Shown: positions 1-5,194 of the stretch, in pieces
How positions within the stretch are numbered: position 1 is the stretch's first letter
How the letters are laid out: the number at the start of each line of letters is the position of its first letter
The notes under the pieces: model-generated
What the model was told of the DNA's origin: nothing
Databases searched by the model: none
Seen by the model: the letters and a program-made list of their open reading frames with translations, nothing else
Translations under genes and position numbers: made by a program
DNA from: an uncultured Lachnospiraceae bacterium
Lineage (GTDB): Bacteria > Bacillota > Clostridia > Lachnospirales > Lachnospiraceae
Direction of reading: 5' to 3'
NCBI GenBank assembly: GCA_910587085.1
Contig: CAJUMC010000098.1
Coordinates: forward strand, 1 to 5,194
Length of the DNA: 5,194 nt

Positions 1-81
1 TAACATAAGAAAATCTGTACGGAAAAAAATTGCCAACGATTACTTGACAGTAACTTACCGTGGCATGCCGCCGCGCCGTCC

Positions 82-110
82 TTGATTTTTTTCCCTTTTC
101 CGTGTACAAT
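82..110 (+). promoter_or_regulatory. Sigma-A type promoter ahead of the zinc-motif membrane protein gene
   Basis: A -35 element TTGATT (82-87) and a -10 element TACAAT (105-110) are separated by 17 bp, the ideal spacing for the housekeeping sigma factor. Each hexamer differs from consensus at few positions, and a T-rich spacer lies between them. The transcription start would fall near 117, giving a leader of about 80 nt before the ATG at 199. With no clear terminator before 4793, this promoter could drive the membrane protein gene, polA and possibly coaE. It is assigned by motif only. Confidence 0.72.
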
Positions 111-121
111 AATATTTACAG

Positions 122-169
122 TGCGGAACCGTCCGTGCCGGGAGCTTCCCGCGCGGAACGGGAACCGCA
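122..169 (+). other. Possible secondary structure in the 5' leader
   Basis: TGCGG (122-126) is complementary to CCGCA (165-169). Inside it a small GC-rich hairpin can form, CGGGA (139-143) with TCCCG (147-151), around a 3-nt loop. GCGGAAC also occurs twice in direct orientation (123-129 and 153-159). The structure ends about 16 nt before the Shine-Dalgarno site, so it leaves that site free. No known riboswitch class is recognised, and the stems are short enough to arise by chance in GC-rich DNA. Confidence 0.25.
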
Positions 170-185
170 GGATTTCATTATTTCC

Positions 186-190
186 GGAGG
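186..190 (+). promoter_or_regulatory. Ribosome binding site fixing the start at 199
   Basis: GGAGG lies 8 nt before ATG 199. The same frame stays open upstream to a TTG at 82, but that TTG is the -35 element of the promoter and has no Shine-Dalgarno site. The ATG at 199 is therefore the start. Confidence 0.85.
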
Positions 191-198
191 AACTCGGT

Positions 199-867
199 AT
201 GAACTGTACGGAGGCGCAGTCGCTGGTCGCTCCGTTCCTGGAGAAAAAACTGAATCTGGAGCAGGGCATGAGGCTGGCGAGGCATATTCAGGGCTGTGCG
301 CAGTGCCGGGAGGAGCTGGAGTTCTATCTTGTCGTATATGTCACAACGGGCGTTATTGAGGATGACGACTGGATGGGCGGCGACTACAGCAAAGCTGCCG
401 GGGAGCTTCTGGAGAAGGCGCTGATCGCCTGGCAGAGAGCGCAGCGGCTGGCGAGAGTCCGCAGGGTGCGGCTTGTGATGGTGCTGCTTTTTGTCGGCAT
501 CGCGCTCGGCGTGAGCATGAGCCGTACAACGGCGGAGGTGCTGCCTTCGCTGTCCGCGGTCGTGCCGTCGTTTTATCTTGAAGGTCTGGAGCTGCCGGAG
601 GAAATCAGCTTTGTTCAGCGTGCCATATCAGAAAACAGCAGGAAGCTGCTTGATTTCACGCTGAGCCGGCAGGAGAGAATGCTTCTGCGGACCCGGTTGT
701 GGGAGCGCGACGGCCGGATTCTGGCAGCGTTAAAGCCGGGCGGAGAAATCCGCTGCGCTCTGCCGGAGGAATTCGGGCTTGTGCTCGGTTCGTTTGAGGA
801 ACGGCTGCTTGCCGGGAGAGCGCCCGAGTTAAAGCGGAGCGCTTATATCACGCTGAAGAAGCAATAA
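199..867 (+). CDS. Anti-sigma-factor-like zinc-motif (zf-HC2 type) single-pass membrane protein
   Basis: The product is a 222-residue protein that looks like a membrane anti-sigma factor. Near the N-terminus, Cys3 and H29-x3-C33-x2-C36 form the ZAS / zf-HC2 zinc signature. In anti-sigma factors of this class that domain sits in the cytoplasm and holds an ECF sigma factor. A stretch of charged and amphipathic sequence (about 54-89, ending in several Arg) leads into one hydrophobic segment (about 90-107). The positive charges before it predict N-in, C-out topology. The roughly 115-residue outer part is rich in Glu, Arg and Leu and resembles no domain I know. The start is set by GGAGG at 186-190. 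No ECF sigma gene lies in the window, so the usual sigma/anti-sigma pairing is not seen. The gene could bind a distant sigma factor or use the zinc fold for something else. polA begins 47 bp downstream on the same strand, probably in the same transcript. Membrane and zinc-motif assignment is firm; function is inferred. Confidence 0.85.
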   Translation: MNCTEAQSLVAPFLEKKLNLEQGMRLARHIQGCAQCREELEFYLVVYVTTGVIEDDDWMGGDYSKAAGELLEKALIAWQRAQRLARVRRVRLVMVLLFVGIALGVSMSRTTAEVLPSLSAVVPSFYLEGLELPEEISFVQRAISENSRKLLDFTLSRQERMLLRTRLWERDGRILAALKPGGEIRCALPEEFGLVLGSFEERLLAGRAPELKRSAYITLKKQ

Positions 868-904
868 AGCTTATAAAATACAGCGCGCACAAAGGCGCGG
901 GAAT

Positions 905-908
905 GGAG
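905..908 (+). promoter_or_regulatory. Ribosome binding site deciding the polA start
   Basis: GGAG lies 6 nt before ATG 915. An in-frame ATG at 903 would add four residues (MEIS), but it overlaps this site and has only a weak purine stretch upstream. A short GC hairpin, CGCGC (884-888) with GCGCG (895-899), sits just ahead of the site. The start at 915 is preferred. Confidence 0.65.
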
Positions 909-914
909 ATCAGC

Positions 915-3900
915 ATGTCGGATTTTCTGTTGATTATTGACGGCTCAAGCCTGCTGTCGACACAGTTTTTCGGAAACCTGCCGCGGGAGATTGTATTCGC
1001 GAAAACGCCGGAGGAGAAGGCGGTCTATTTTCCGAGAATCATGCAGACGAGCACCGGGGTGTACACCAACGCAGTGTATGGCTTTATGCGGGTGCTCTTA
1101 AGAATTCTTAAGGAACAGCGTCCCGCGTATCTTGCCGTTGCCTGGGATCTGTCACGGAATACCTTCCGCCGGGAACTTTACCCGGATTACAAGGGAAACC
1201 GCGGGGAGACGCTTGCACCGCTCAGAGATCAGTTCGCCCTTTGTCAGGAAGTGCTGCGCAGCATGAAGGTGCCGCAGTTTATGGATGAGCGCTATGAGGC
1301 GGACGATTTTTCCGGGACGCTCACCAGTATGTTCGAAAAACAGGTGCCGGTTCGCATTATGACAAAGGATCGCGATTATCTGCAGCTGGTTTCGGAGCAT
1401 ACGCAGCTCTGGATGATCCATTCCACGGCAAAAAAAACGGAGGAGCTCTACGAGAAATACGGGATGCGGCAGAGGGATTATGATGTTCCGGACCGCACCT
1501 TTCCTTTTACGCCGGAGCTTGTGGAAAAGGAATTCGGCGTGAAGCCGGAATCGGTAAATTCCCTGAAGGGACTCCAGGGGGATGCCTCTGATAATATCAA
1601 GGGCGTGCCGGGTGTGGGGGAGATGACGGCCGCCGCTCTGATCCACGAATACGGCTCAGTGGAGGCACTCTATGACGCTTTGCGCGGGCTGGATGAAAAA
1701 GGAAAAAAAGCACTGGCCGAGGACTGGAAAACGAGGCTTGGCATTAAGCGCTCGCCGATGGGGCCGCTACTGAAGACAAGCGAAACGGAGCTGGTCGGGG
1801 AGAAGGCAGCGCTGCTCTCGAAAACACTGGCAACAATTAAGCGTGATATTCCGGTATCTGTGACGCTGGAGGAGCTTCGCTTACAGATCGACGAGGAGGC
1901 AGCGCTGAAGGAATTTGACCGTCTTGAGTTCCGGTCGCTCAAGTTTGAACATGCCGCGGCGGGCGGGGCTTCGGATTCGGATGAATTTCTGCCTGCGGAG
2001 GACAATCCGTTTGACGGCGGCATGGCGAGCGTCGGCGGCTTTTCTCCTTTCGGTGCTTCCGGCCGCAGCGTTTCGCCGGACAGCCCGGATTATGTATTTC
2101 CGATGAATCCGCCGGTGCCGCCGGACGGGGAAGCTGTGGAGGAGAGTTTGCAGGGCAAAGAAACCGGAAAAAGGAGAAATTCCTCAAAAGATACCGGATG
2201 GTATCCGGATTATTCGGAGCCGGCAGAGATCCGCGATTTTGCTGCTCTGCCGGAAGAGCTTCTGAGCGGGGAATTTCTTTCGTTCCGTACCTTTTGCGCG
2301 GACGACGGTTCCGTGACGGCAGCACTGCAGAGCAGGAAAGAAACCATCTATATCGGCGAAGTGACCGGGGATGTGCTGGCTGCGTTTCTCGAGCAGGCTG
2401 CGGAGCGGGGAATGCTGCTTGTGACCGGCGATTTAAAGGGGCAGCTTGATCTGCTCGGAGCGGAGCGGATGTACCGTCTCTGCGGGAAAAAATCACTGTT
2501 TGACGCAGAGCTTGCAGCGTACCTTGTGAATCCGCTGGAAGGAAGCTACGACTATGTGAGCCTGGCGAAAAGCCTTTATGGTCTTACACTTCCGGGGGAG
2601 AAGGAGCTCTTCGGAAAACTCTCTGCCGGGGAGGCAGCGCTTTTTCTTCCCGATGCGGTGAAAAAGCGGCTGACGCTCGGCTGCAACCTGCCGTTTGTGC
2701 TTGCGGGGGCACTCCGCGCCCGGCTTGAGGAAAAGGGGATGGCGGCACTGTTTTTTGATCTTGAGATGCCCCTTTTGTTTACGCTTTATGCAATGCAGCA
2801 GCGAGGCATTTTAATCCGCCGGAAAGAGCTGGCCGAGTACGGAGCGGCACTCGGCGATAAGATATCCGGGCTGGAATCGGAAATCTGTGCGCTCGCCGGG
2901 GAACCGTTCAATATTAATTCGCCGAAACAGCTCGGCGAAATACTGTTCGGAAAACTGAAGCTGCCGGGTGGCAAAAAGACGAAGACAGGCTACTCAACAG
3001 CGGCCGATGTGCTGGAACGGCTTGCGGGCCAGCATCCGATTGTGGAAAAAATCCTTGAGTACCGGCAGCTTGCAAAGCTGAAATCGACCTACGCGGACGG
3101 GCTGGCCGGCTATATTGCAGAAGACGGCAGGATTCACGGTACCTTCCGGCAGACAATCACGGCTACGGGAAGAATCAGCAGCACAGACCCGAATCTGCAG
3201 AATATTCCGATCCGGATGGAGGCGGGGCGCCAGCTTCGCCGGGTATTTGTCCCGGAGGATGGGTTTGTGTTCCTGGATGCAGATTATTCGCAGATCGAGC
3301 TTCGCGTGCTTGCACATCTCTCAGGCGATGAGCGGCTGATCGCTGCTTACCGTGAGGCGCAGGATATCCATCGCATCACAGCGTCGCAGGTGTTCCACAC
3401 GCCGTTTGCGGAAGTGACAAAGGAGCAGCGCAGCCGTGCGAAGGCGGTGAATTTCGGCATTGTTTACGGCATCAGCTCTTTCGGGCTCGGGCAGGGGCTG
3501 AATATCTCCAACCATGAGGCGGAGGAATATATAAAGAGCTATTTTGAAACCTATCCGGGCGTAAAGGAATTTATGGATCGGCTTGTGGAGGAGGGCAGAG
3601 AGACGGGGGAATCCAGGACGCTGTTCGGAAGGCTGCGCCCGCTGCCGGATATCTCGAGCACGAACCATGCAAAAAGGTCGGCGGAGGAGCGCGTAGCGAT
3701 GAATGCCCCGATTCAGGGGACGGCGGCAGATATTATGAAGCGCGCGATGCTGCGCGTGGATCGCAGGCTGATCGAAGGCGGTTTTCGCTCGCGCCTGCTG
3801 CTTCAGATTCATGATGAGCTGCTTGTGGAGGTATGGCAGCCGGAGACGGAGGAAGTTCGGCGGATTCTGATGGAGGAGATGAGCGGAGCGGCCGAACTGC

Positions 3901-3956
3901 GTGTACCGCTCGAGGTTTCGGCCGGCGAGGGTGAAAACTGGCTGGACGCGCACTGA
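915..3956 (+). CDS. polA: DNA polymerase I with active 5' nuclease and degenerate proofreading domain
   Basis: This family A DNA polymerase (1013 residues; E. coli Pol I has 928) fills gaps and removes RNA primers in replication and repair. The 5' nuclease domain (about 1-345) keeps the metal-binding acids: D9, D78, E128/D130/D131 (YEADD), D152/D154 (KDRD) and D223/D226 (GDASDN, before the PGVG helix-hairpin). It is longer than usual, with extra segments near 24-45, 170-198 and 255-285. Residues about 347-440 form a Pro/Gly/Ser/acid-rich linker. The 3'-5' exonuclease domain (about 450-625) lacks the catalytic acids: no DxE motif, and the position of E. coli D424 appears to be Q510, so proofreading is probably absent. 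The polymerase domain is complete: TGR at 751-753, DYSQIE with D790 and E795, the O-helix with R839, K843, F847 and Y851, and HDE with D967. The stop at 3954 follows a conserved family ending. Identification is secure; domain borders are approximate. Confidence 0.98.
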   Translation: MSDFLLIIDGSSLLSTQFFGNLPREIVFAKTPEEKAVYFPRIMQTSTGVYTNAVYGFMRVLLRILKEQRPAYLAVAWDLSRNTFRRELYPDYKGNRGETLAPLRDQFALCQEVLRSMKVPQFMDERYEADDFSGTLTSMFEKQVPVRIMTKDRDYLQLVSEHTQLWMIHSTAKKTEELYEKYGMRQRDYDVPDRTFPFTPELVEKEFGVKPESVNSLKGLQGDASDNIKGVPGVGEMTAAALIHEYGSVEALYDALRGLDEKGKKALAEDWKTRLGIKRSPMGPLLKTSETELVGEKAALLSKTLATIKRDIPVSVTLEELRLQIDEEAALKEFDRLEFRSLKFEHAAAGGASDSDEFLPAEDNPFDGGMASVGGFSPFGASGRSVSPDSPDYVFPMNPPVPPDGEAVEESLQGKETGKRRNSSKDTGWYPDYSEPAEIRDFAALPEELLSGEFLSFRTFCADDGSVTAALQSRKETIYIGEVTGDVLAAFLEQAAERGMLLVTGDLKGQLDLLGAERMYRLCGKKSLFDAELAAYLVNPLEGSYDYVSLAKSLYGLTLPGEKELFGKLSAGEAALFLPDAVKKRLTLGCNLPFVLAGALRARLEEKGMAALFFDLEMPLLFTLYAMQQRGILIRRKELAEYGAALGDKISGLESEICALAGEPFNINSPKQLGEILFGKLKLPGGKKTKTGYSTAADVLERLAGQHPIVEKILEYRQLAKLKSTYADGLAGYIAEDGRIHGTFRQTITATGRISSTDPNLQNIPIRMEAGRQLRRVFVPEDGFVFLDADYSQIELRVLAHLSGDERLIAAYREAQDIHRITASQVFHTPFAEVTKEQRSRAKAVNFGIVYGISSFGLGQGLNISNHEAEEYIKSYFETYPGVKEFMDRLVEEGRETGESRTLFGRLRPLPDISSTNHAKRSAEERVAMNAPIQGTAADIMKRAMLRVDRRLIEGGFRSRLLLQIHDELLVEVWQPETEEVRRILMEEMSGAAELRVPLEVSAGEGENWLDAH

Positions 3957-4024
3957 GACTGCAGAATAGTCATAGCATATTTCGAAGCCGAACCGTTCGC
4001 ACGCGCGAAAAACGAACAGATGTT

Positions 4025-4145
4025 CTGTATGCGCCGGAAGCAGGTCTTCCGGGAGGGCGGAAAGCCTGGATGACCAGATTTCCAAAAAAACAGCACGGCA
4101 TATTCAGAAGCAGGCTCATCAGGCCTGCTTCCGTAATGGATACAG
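4025..4145 (+). repeat. Competing inverted repeats; possible structured leader RNA of coaE
   Basis: Three pairings are visible and cannot all form together. (1) CCGGAAG 4034-4040 pairs with CTTCCGG 4046-4052 around a 5-nt loop. (2) GAAGCAGGC 4107-4115 pairs perfectly with GCCTGCTTC 4123-4131 around a 7-nt loop. (3) CGGAAGCAGG 4035-4044 pairs perfectly over 10 bp with CCTGCTTCCG 4124-4133, and is extended outward by CTGTAT 4025-4030 with ATACAG 4140-4145. Within the long-range form, GGAAA 4059-4063 with TTTCC 4079-4083 can close a further hairpin over CTGG/CCAG (4066-4069, 4074-4077). The octamer GAAGCAGG is thus present twice and competes for one right arm. The outer stem ends about 20 nt before the coaE ribosome binding site. 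No known RNA family is recognised; a regulatory role is inference. Confidence 0.45.
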
Positions 4146-4165
4146 GCTCCGGAAACTGCATAAAA

Positions 4166-4171
4166 GGGGGG
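4166..4171 (+). promoter_or_regulatory. Ribosome binding site fixing the coaE start
   Basis: A run of six G after AAAA lies 6 nt before ATG 4178. The next codons give MTMVIGLTGG, the usual CoaE N-terminus, which rules out the in-frame ATG at 4070. Confidence 0.85.
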
Positions 4172-4177
4172 ATAGTT

Positions 4178-4792
4178 ATGACGATGGTGATCGGGCTGAC
4201 CGGCGGGGTCGGCTGCGGAAAATCGACGGTGCTTGAACTGATGGAACAGCATTTTAACTGCCGCGGCATTCGGACGGACGAGGTGGCGCGGGAGCAGATG
4301 AAGCGCGGCGGTGCGGTCTACGCGCGCGTGCTGGAGGAATTCGGCAGTGCGGCGGACGGCGGGCTCACGGGGACGGACGGGGAGATTGACCGGGCAAAGC
4401 TTGCGGCTCTTGTATTTTCCGATGCAGAAAGGCTTGCGCGGCTAAACGGTCTGACGCATCCGGCCGTTACCGAATATGTGCTCGGTGAGGTGGAGCGGGA
4501 GCGGAAATCGGGACGGTATGATTATCTCGTGGTCGAGACGGCGCTGCTGATCGAGGGCGGCTACGGGAGCTTCTGCGATGAGATCTGGTATGTCGCTGCC
4601 CCGGAGGAGGAGCGGCGCGCGCGGCTTAAGCGGAGCCGGGGCTATTCCGAACAGAAAATCGGGGAGCTTTTTGCGAGACAGCAGTCGGAGGAAGCGTTTC
4701 TCAGTGTTGCAACGGCCGTGATTGATAATCGGGACGGGCGTTCAGAGAAAGATATTCTGGAGCAGTTAACTGAAATTCTGAGAAAATTGTGA
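4178..4792 (+). CDS. coaE: Dephospho-CoA kinase
   Basis: CoaE (EC 2.7.1.24) phosphorylates the ribose 3'-hydroxyl of dephospho-CoA with ATP, the last step of coenzyme A synthesis, in the cytosol. At 204 residues it has the normal family length (about 200). The Walker A loop is GLTGGVGCGKST (residues 6-17, catalytic-loop Lys15). Asp34 in TDEVARE matches the conserved acidic residue of the substrate-binding motif. The segment GEIDRAKLAALVFSD and the following LNGLTHPAV are the CoaE core signature. Further on, VETALLIE replaces the common D-PLLFE, and RSRGYSE and VIDNRDG match the lid and C-terminal motifs. The first hydroxylated residue that follows the P-loop Lys is Ser16. polA ends 221 bp upstream on the same strand with no terminator seen between, so co-transcription is plausible, perhaps modulated by the structured spacer. 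The gene is complete and looks functional. An alternative start at 4070 was rejected for lack of homology and ribosome binding site. Confidence 0.97.
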   Translation: MTMVIGLTGGVGCGKSTVLELMEQHFNCRGIRTDEVAREQMKRGGAVYARVLEEFGSAADGGLTGTDGEIDRAKLAALVFSDAERLARLNGLTHPAVTEYVLGEVERERKSGRYDYLVVETALLIEGGYGSFCDEIWYVAAPEEERRARLKRSRGYSEQKIGELFARQQSEEAFLSVATAVIDNRDGRSEKDILEQLTEILRKL

Positions 4793-4889
4793 AAATAACA
4801 GAGTTCCTTCTGCTCATACAGAGCACGCAATGTTTCTTCTCAAGAGCAGCATTATATATTGCCGGTTTATGGTTGTGGAAGAGCACCTC

Positions 4890-4917
4890 TTGAAAAGGAT
4901 ATAAAGTATGGTAAAGT
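4890..4917 (+). promoter_or_regulatory. Promoter-like site with extended -10
   Basis: TTGAAA (4890-4895) is followed after 16 bp by TAAAGT (4912-4917), with TGG immediately before the -10 hexamer (extended -10). Transcription would start near 4924, just ahead of the coding remnant at 4936-5091 and its inverted repeat. AT-rich DNA produces such matches by chance fairly often. Confidence 0.4.
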
Positions 4918-5091
4918 AGATACTGCATTATTTATATGCGGTACACTGATTACGGAACAGGATCTTGGATTCATCCTGATCTATAAGCCAATGCCGAGGT
5001 AATCAGCGATAACAGGAAGAACCTTGAGAGGGAGCTTCAGAACGAGAGCCGGCAGCAGAACAAGATTAAATGGAGGGAGGAAGAAATTTAA
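4915..5091 (+). pseudogene. Remnant of a small unidentified coding sequence, interrupted by a stop
   Basis: One frame reads MRYTDYGTGSWIHPDL from ATG 4936, meets TAA at 4984-4986, then continues for 34 more sense codons (4987-5088) to a second TAA at 5089-5091. The second part includes NRKNLERELQNESRQQ, a strongly charged, helix-forming sequence that looks like a real protein C-terminus. It contains no in-frame ATG, GTG or TTG before position 5089, so it could not be translated on its own. Both halves share a frame, which suggests a single former gene broken by one substitution. ATG 4936 lacks a Shine-Dalgarno site. ATG 4908, which does follow AAGGA (4894-4898), stops after three codons (MVK) in another frame, so a start-side frameshift is also possible. 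I do not recognise the family. It could instead be chance open frame. Confidence 0.35.
4946..5006 (+). repeat. 61-bp inverted-repeat structure
   Basis: CTGATTAC (4946-4953) is a perfect 8-bp complement of GTAATCAG (4999-5006). Nested inside, CAGGAT (4958-4963) pairs with ATCCTG (4973-4978) over a 9-nt loop. The structure lies about 22 nt after the possible transcription start of the promoter-like site at 4890-4917. No T-tract follows, so it is not a terminator. It overlaps the coding remnant, and only one of the two readings may matter. Confidence 0.4.
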
Positions 5092-5102
5092 CGGAAATCT
5101 GA

Positions 5103-5131
5103 TAGAAATATAAATGTGATTGTGGTATTCT
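5103..5131 (+). promoter_or_regulatory. Promoter-like site for a gene beyond the right edge
   Basis: TAGAAA (5103-5108) and TATTCT (5126-5131) are 17 bp apart, with TGG just before the -10 hexamer. The start of transcription would be near 5138. Purine-rich ribosome-binding-like stretches follow (AAGGA 5151-5155, AAGGTGG 5164-5170), as expected just ahead of a gene, but no convincing start codon falls inside the window. Confidence 0.4.
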
Positions 5132-5135
5132 GTTA

Positions 5136-5178
5136 GTGGTACAAATCGTTAAGGAAAGAATCGAAGGTGGTGCAAACG
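5136..5178 (+). repeat. Imperfect short direct repeat near the right edge
   Basis: GTGGTACAAATCG (5136-5148) is echoed by GTGGTGCAAACG (5167-5178), 31 bp downstream, with one substitution and one missing base. Each copy is followed by an A/G-rich stretch. It may reflect a local duplication in the leader of the next gene; the match is short. Confidence 0.3.
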
Positions 5179-5194
5179 AAAAAGCAGCTTTGAT

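Larger units (their letters stand above)
3957..4177 (+). other. 221-bp polA-coaE spacer, no gene
   Basis: The coaE frame is open back to an ATG at 4070, but codons 4070-4177 show no CoaE homology and ATG 4070 lacks a ribosome binding site. I see no T-rich tract after any hairpin, so there is no intrinsic terminator here, and no good -35/-10 pair. Short inverted repeats occur throughout, including GAACA/TGTTC at 4014-4025. The stronger ones are listed separately. Confidence 0.7.
4793..5194. other. AT-richer 402-bp region downstream of coaE without an intact gene
   Basis: No complete gene is recognised here. The base composition is visibly more AT-rich than the genes to the left. A weak hairpin, TGCTC 4811-4815 with GAGCA 4821-4825, is followed seven bases later by TTTCTTCT; it could be a poor terminator for coaE, but the 5-bp stem is too short to call. 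GAGCA recurs at 4821, 4844 and 4881. Frame +3 is open from within coaE to a TAA ending at 4904, including a 24-codon ATG reading frame at 4830-4904 without a ribosome binding site. Promoter-like sites, a coding remnant and repeats are listed separately. Confidence 0.6.

Noticed and set aside
44..49. Perfect TTGACA -35 hexamer
   Set aside because: The sequence 16-18 bp downstream is GC-rich (around GCCGCC) with no -10-like element. The promoter at 82-110 is far better.
60..359. 99-codon plus-strand frame overlapping the first gene
   Set aside because: It overlaps the promoter and the zinc-motif gene in another frame, has no ribosome binding site, and its translation looks random.
872..877. 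TATAAA as a -10 for a separate polA promoter
   Set aside because: No acceptable -35 hexamer is found at the right distance upstream (CACGCT).
1939..2496. 185-codon minus-strand open frame opposite the PolA linker
   Set aside because: The translation is Pro/Arg/Ser-rich and low in complexity, as expected opposite a GC-rich linker; the sense frame continues a proven protein.
3321..4085. 254-codon open frame on the minus strand opposite the end of polA
   Set aside because: It lies antisense to the conserved polymerase motifs of polA, is rich in Arg, His and Pro typical of shadow frames in GC-rich genes, and shows no recognisable domain or ribosome binding site.
4107..4131. Perfect 9-bp hairpin as a terminator for polA
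   Set aside because: No T-tract follows on the plus strand. On the minus strand a run of seven T appears only after 16 more bases, too far for an intrinsic terminator, and no minus-strand gene is present.
4070..4177. Upstream extension of coaE by 36 codons
   Set aside because: There is no Shine-Dalgarno site at 4070, the extra residues are not part of the CoaE family, and an ideal site precedes ATG 4178.
4811..4842. Hairpin TGCTC/GAGCA plus pyrimidine tract as the coaE terminator
   Set aside because: The stem is only 5 bp and the T-rich tract is offset and interrupted, so the call is too weak to list as a terminator.

Overview
The window is a chromosomal housekeeping segment, all on the + strand. 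It most likely comes from a moderately GC-rich member of the Bacillota, class Clostridia, and plausibly a Lachnospiraceae-type gut anaerobe. That assignment is inference. It rests on the strong Shine-Dalgarno sites (GGAGG, GGAG, GGGGGG), the sigma-A style promoters, the polA-coaE gene order, a Pol I whose proofreading domain has lost its catalytic residues, and the CoaE variant motif VETALLIE in place of D-PLLFE. No marker settles genus or species.

Layout. Positions 1-198 hold a good sigma-A promoter (82-110) and an 80-nt leader with some predicted secondary structure. Positions 199-867 encode a 222-residue single-pass membrane protein with an N-terminal HxxxCxxC zinc motif of the anti-sigma (ZAS / zf-HC2) type. 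After a 47-bp gap, 915-3956 encodes a large DNA polymerase I (1013 residues). It has an intact but enlarged 5' nuclease domain, a long low-complexity linker, a degenerate 3'-5' exonuclease domain and a complete polymerase domain. A 221-bp spacer follows (3957-4177), containing an unusual set of mutually exclusive inverted repeats. Positions 4178-4792 encode dephospho-CoA kinase (CoaE). The last 400 bp (4793-5194) have no intact gene and look clearly more AT-rich than the rest. They hold two promoter-like sites, a 61-bp inverted-repeat structure, and an apparent coding fossil interrupted by an in-frame stop.

How the genes relate. The membrane anti-sigma-like gene, polA and coaE all read in one direction, and I see no convincing intrinsic terminator between them. 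They may therefore share the promoter at 82-110, with polA tightly downstream. PolA serves Okazaki-fragment maturation and repair; CoaE makes the last step of coenzyme A synthesis. There is no obvious biochemical link, and linkage of polA with coaE is a familiar bacterial neighbourhood. No sigma factor partner for the first gene lies in the window.

I did not find a convincing new multi-gene system. The points most worth a second look are the competing RNA structures ahead of coaE, the architecture of this PolA, and the degenerate coding remnant at the right end. No rRNA, tRNA, CRISPR array or insertion sequence was seen.
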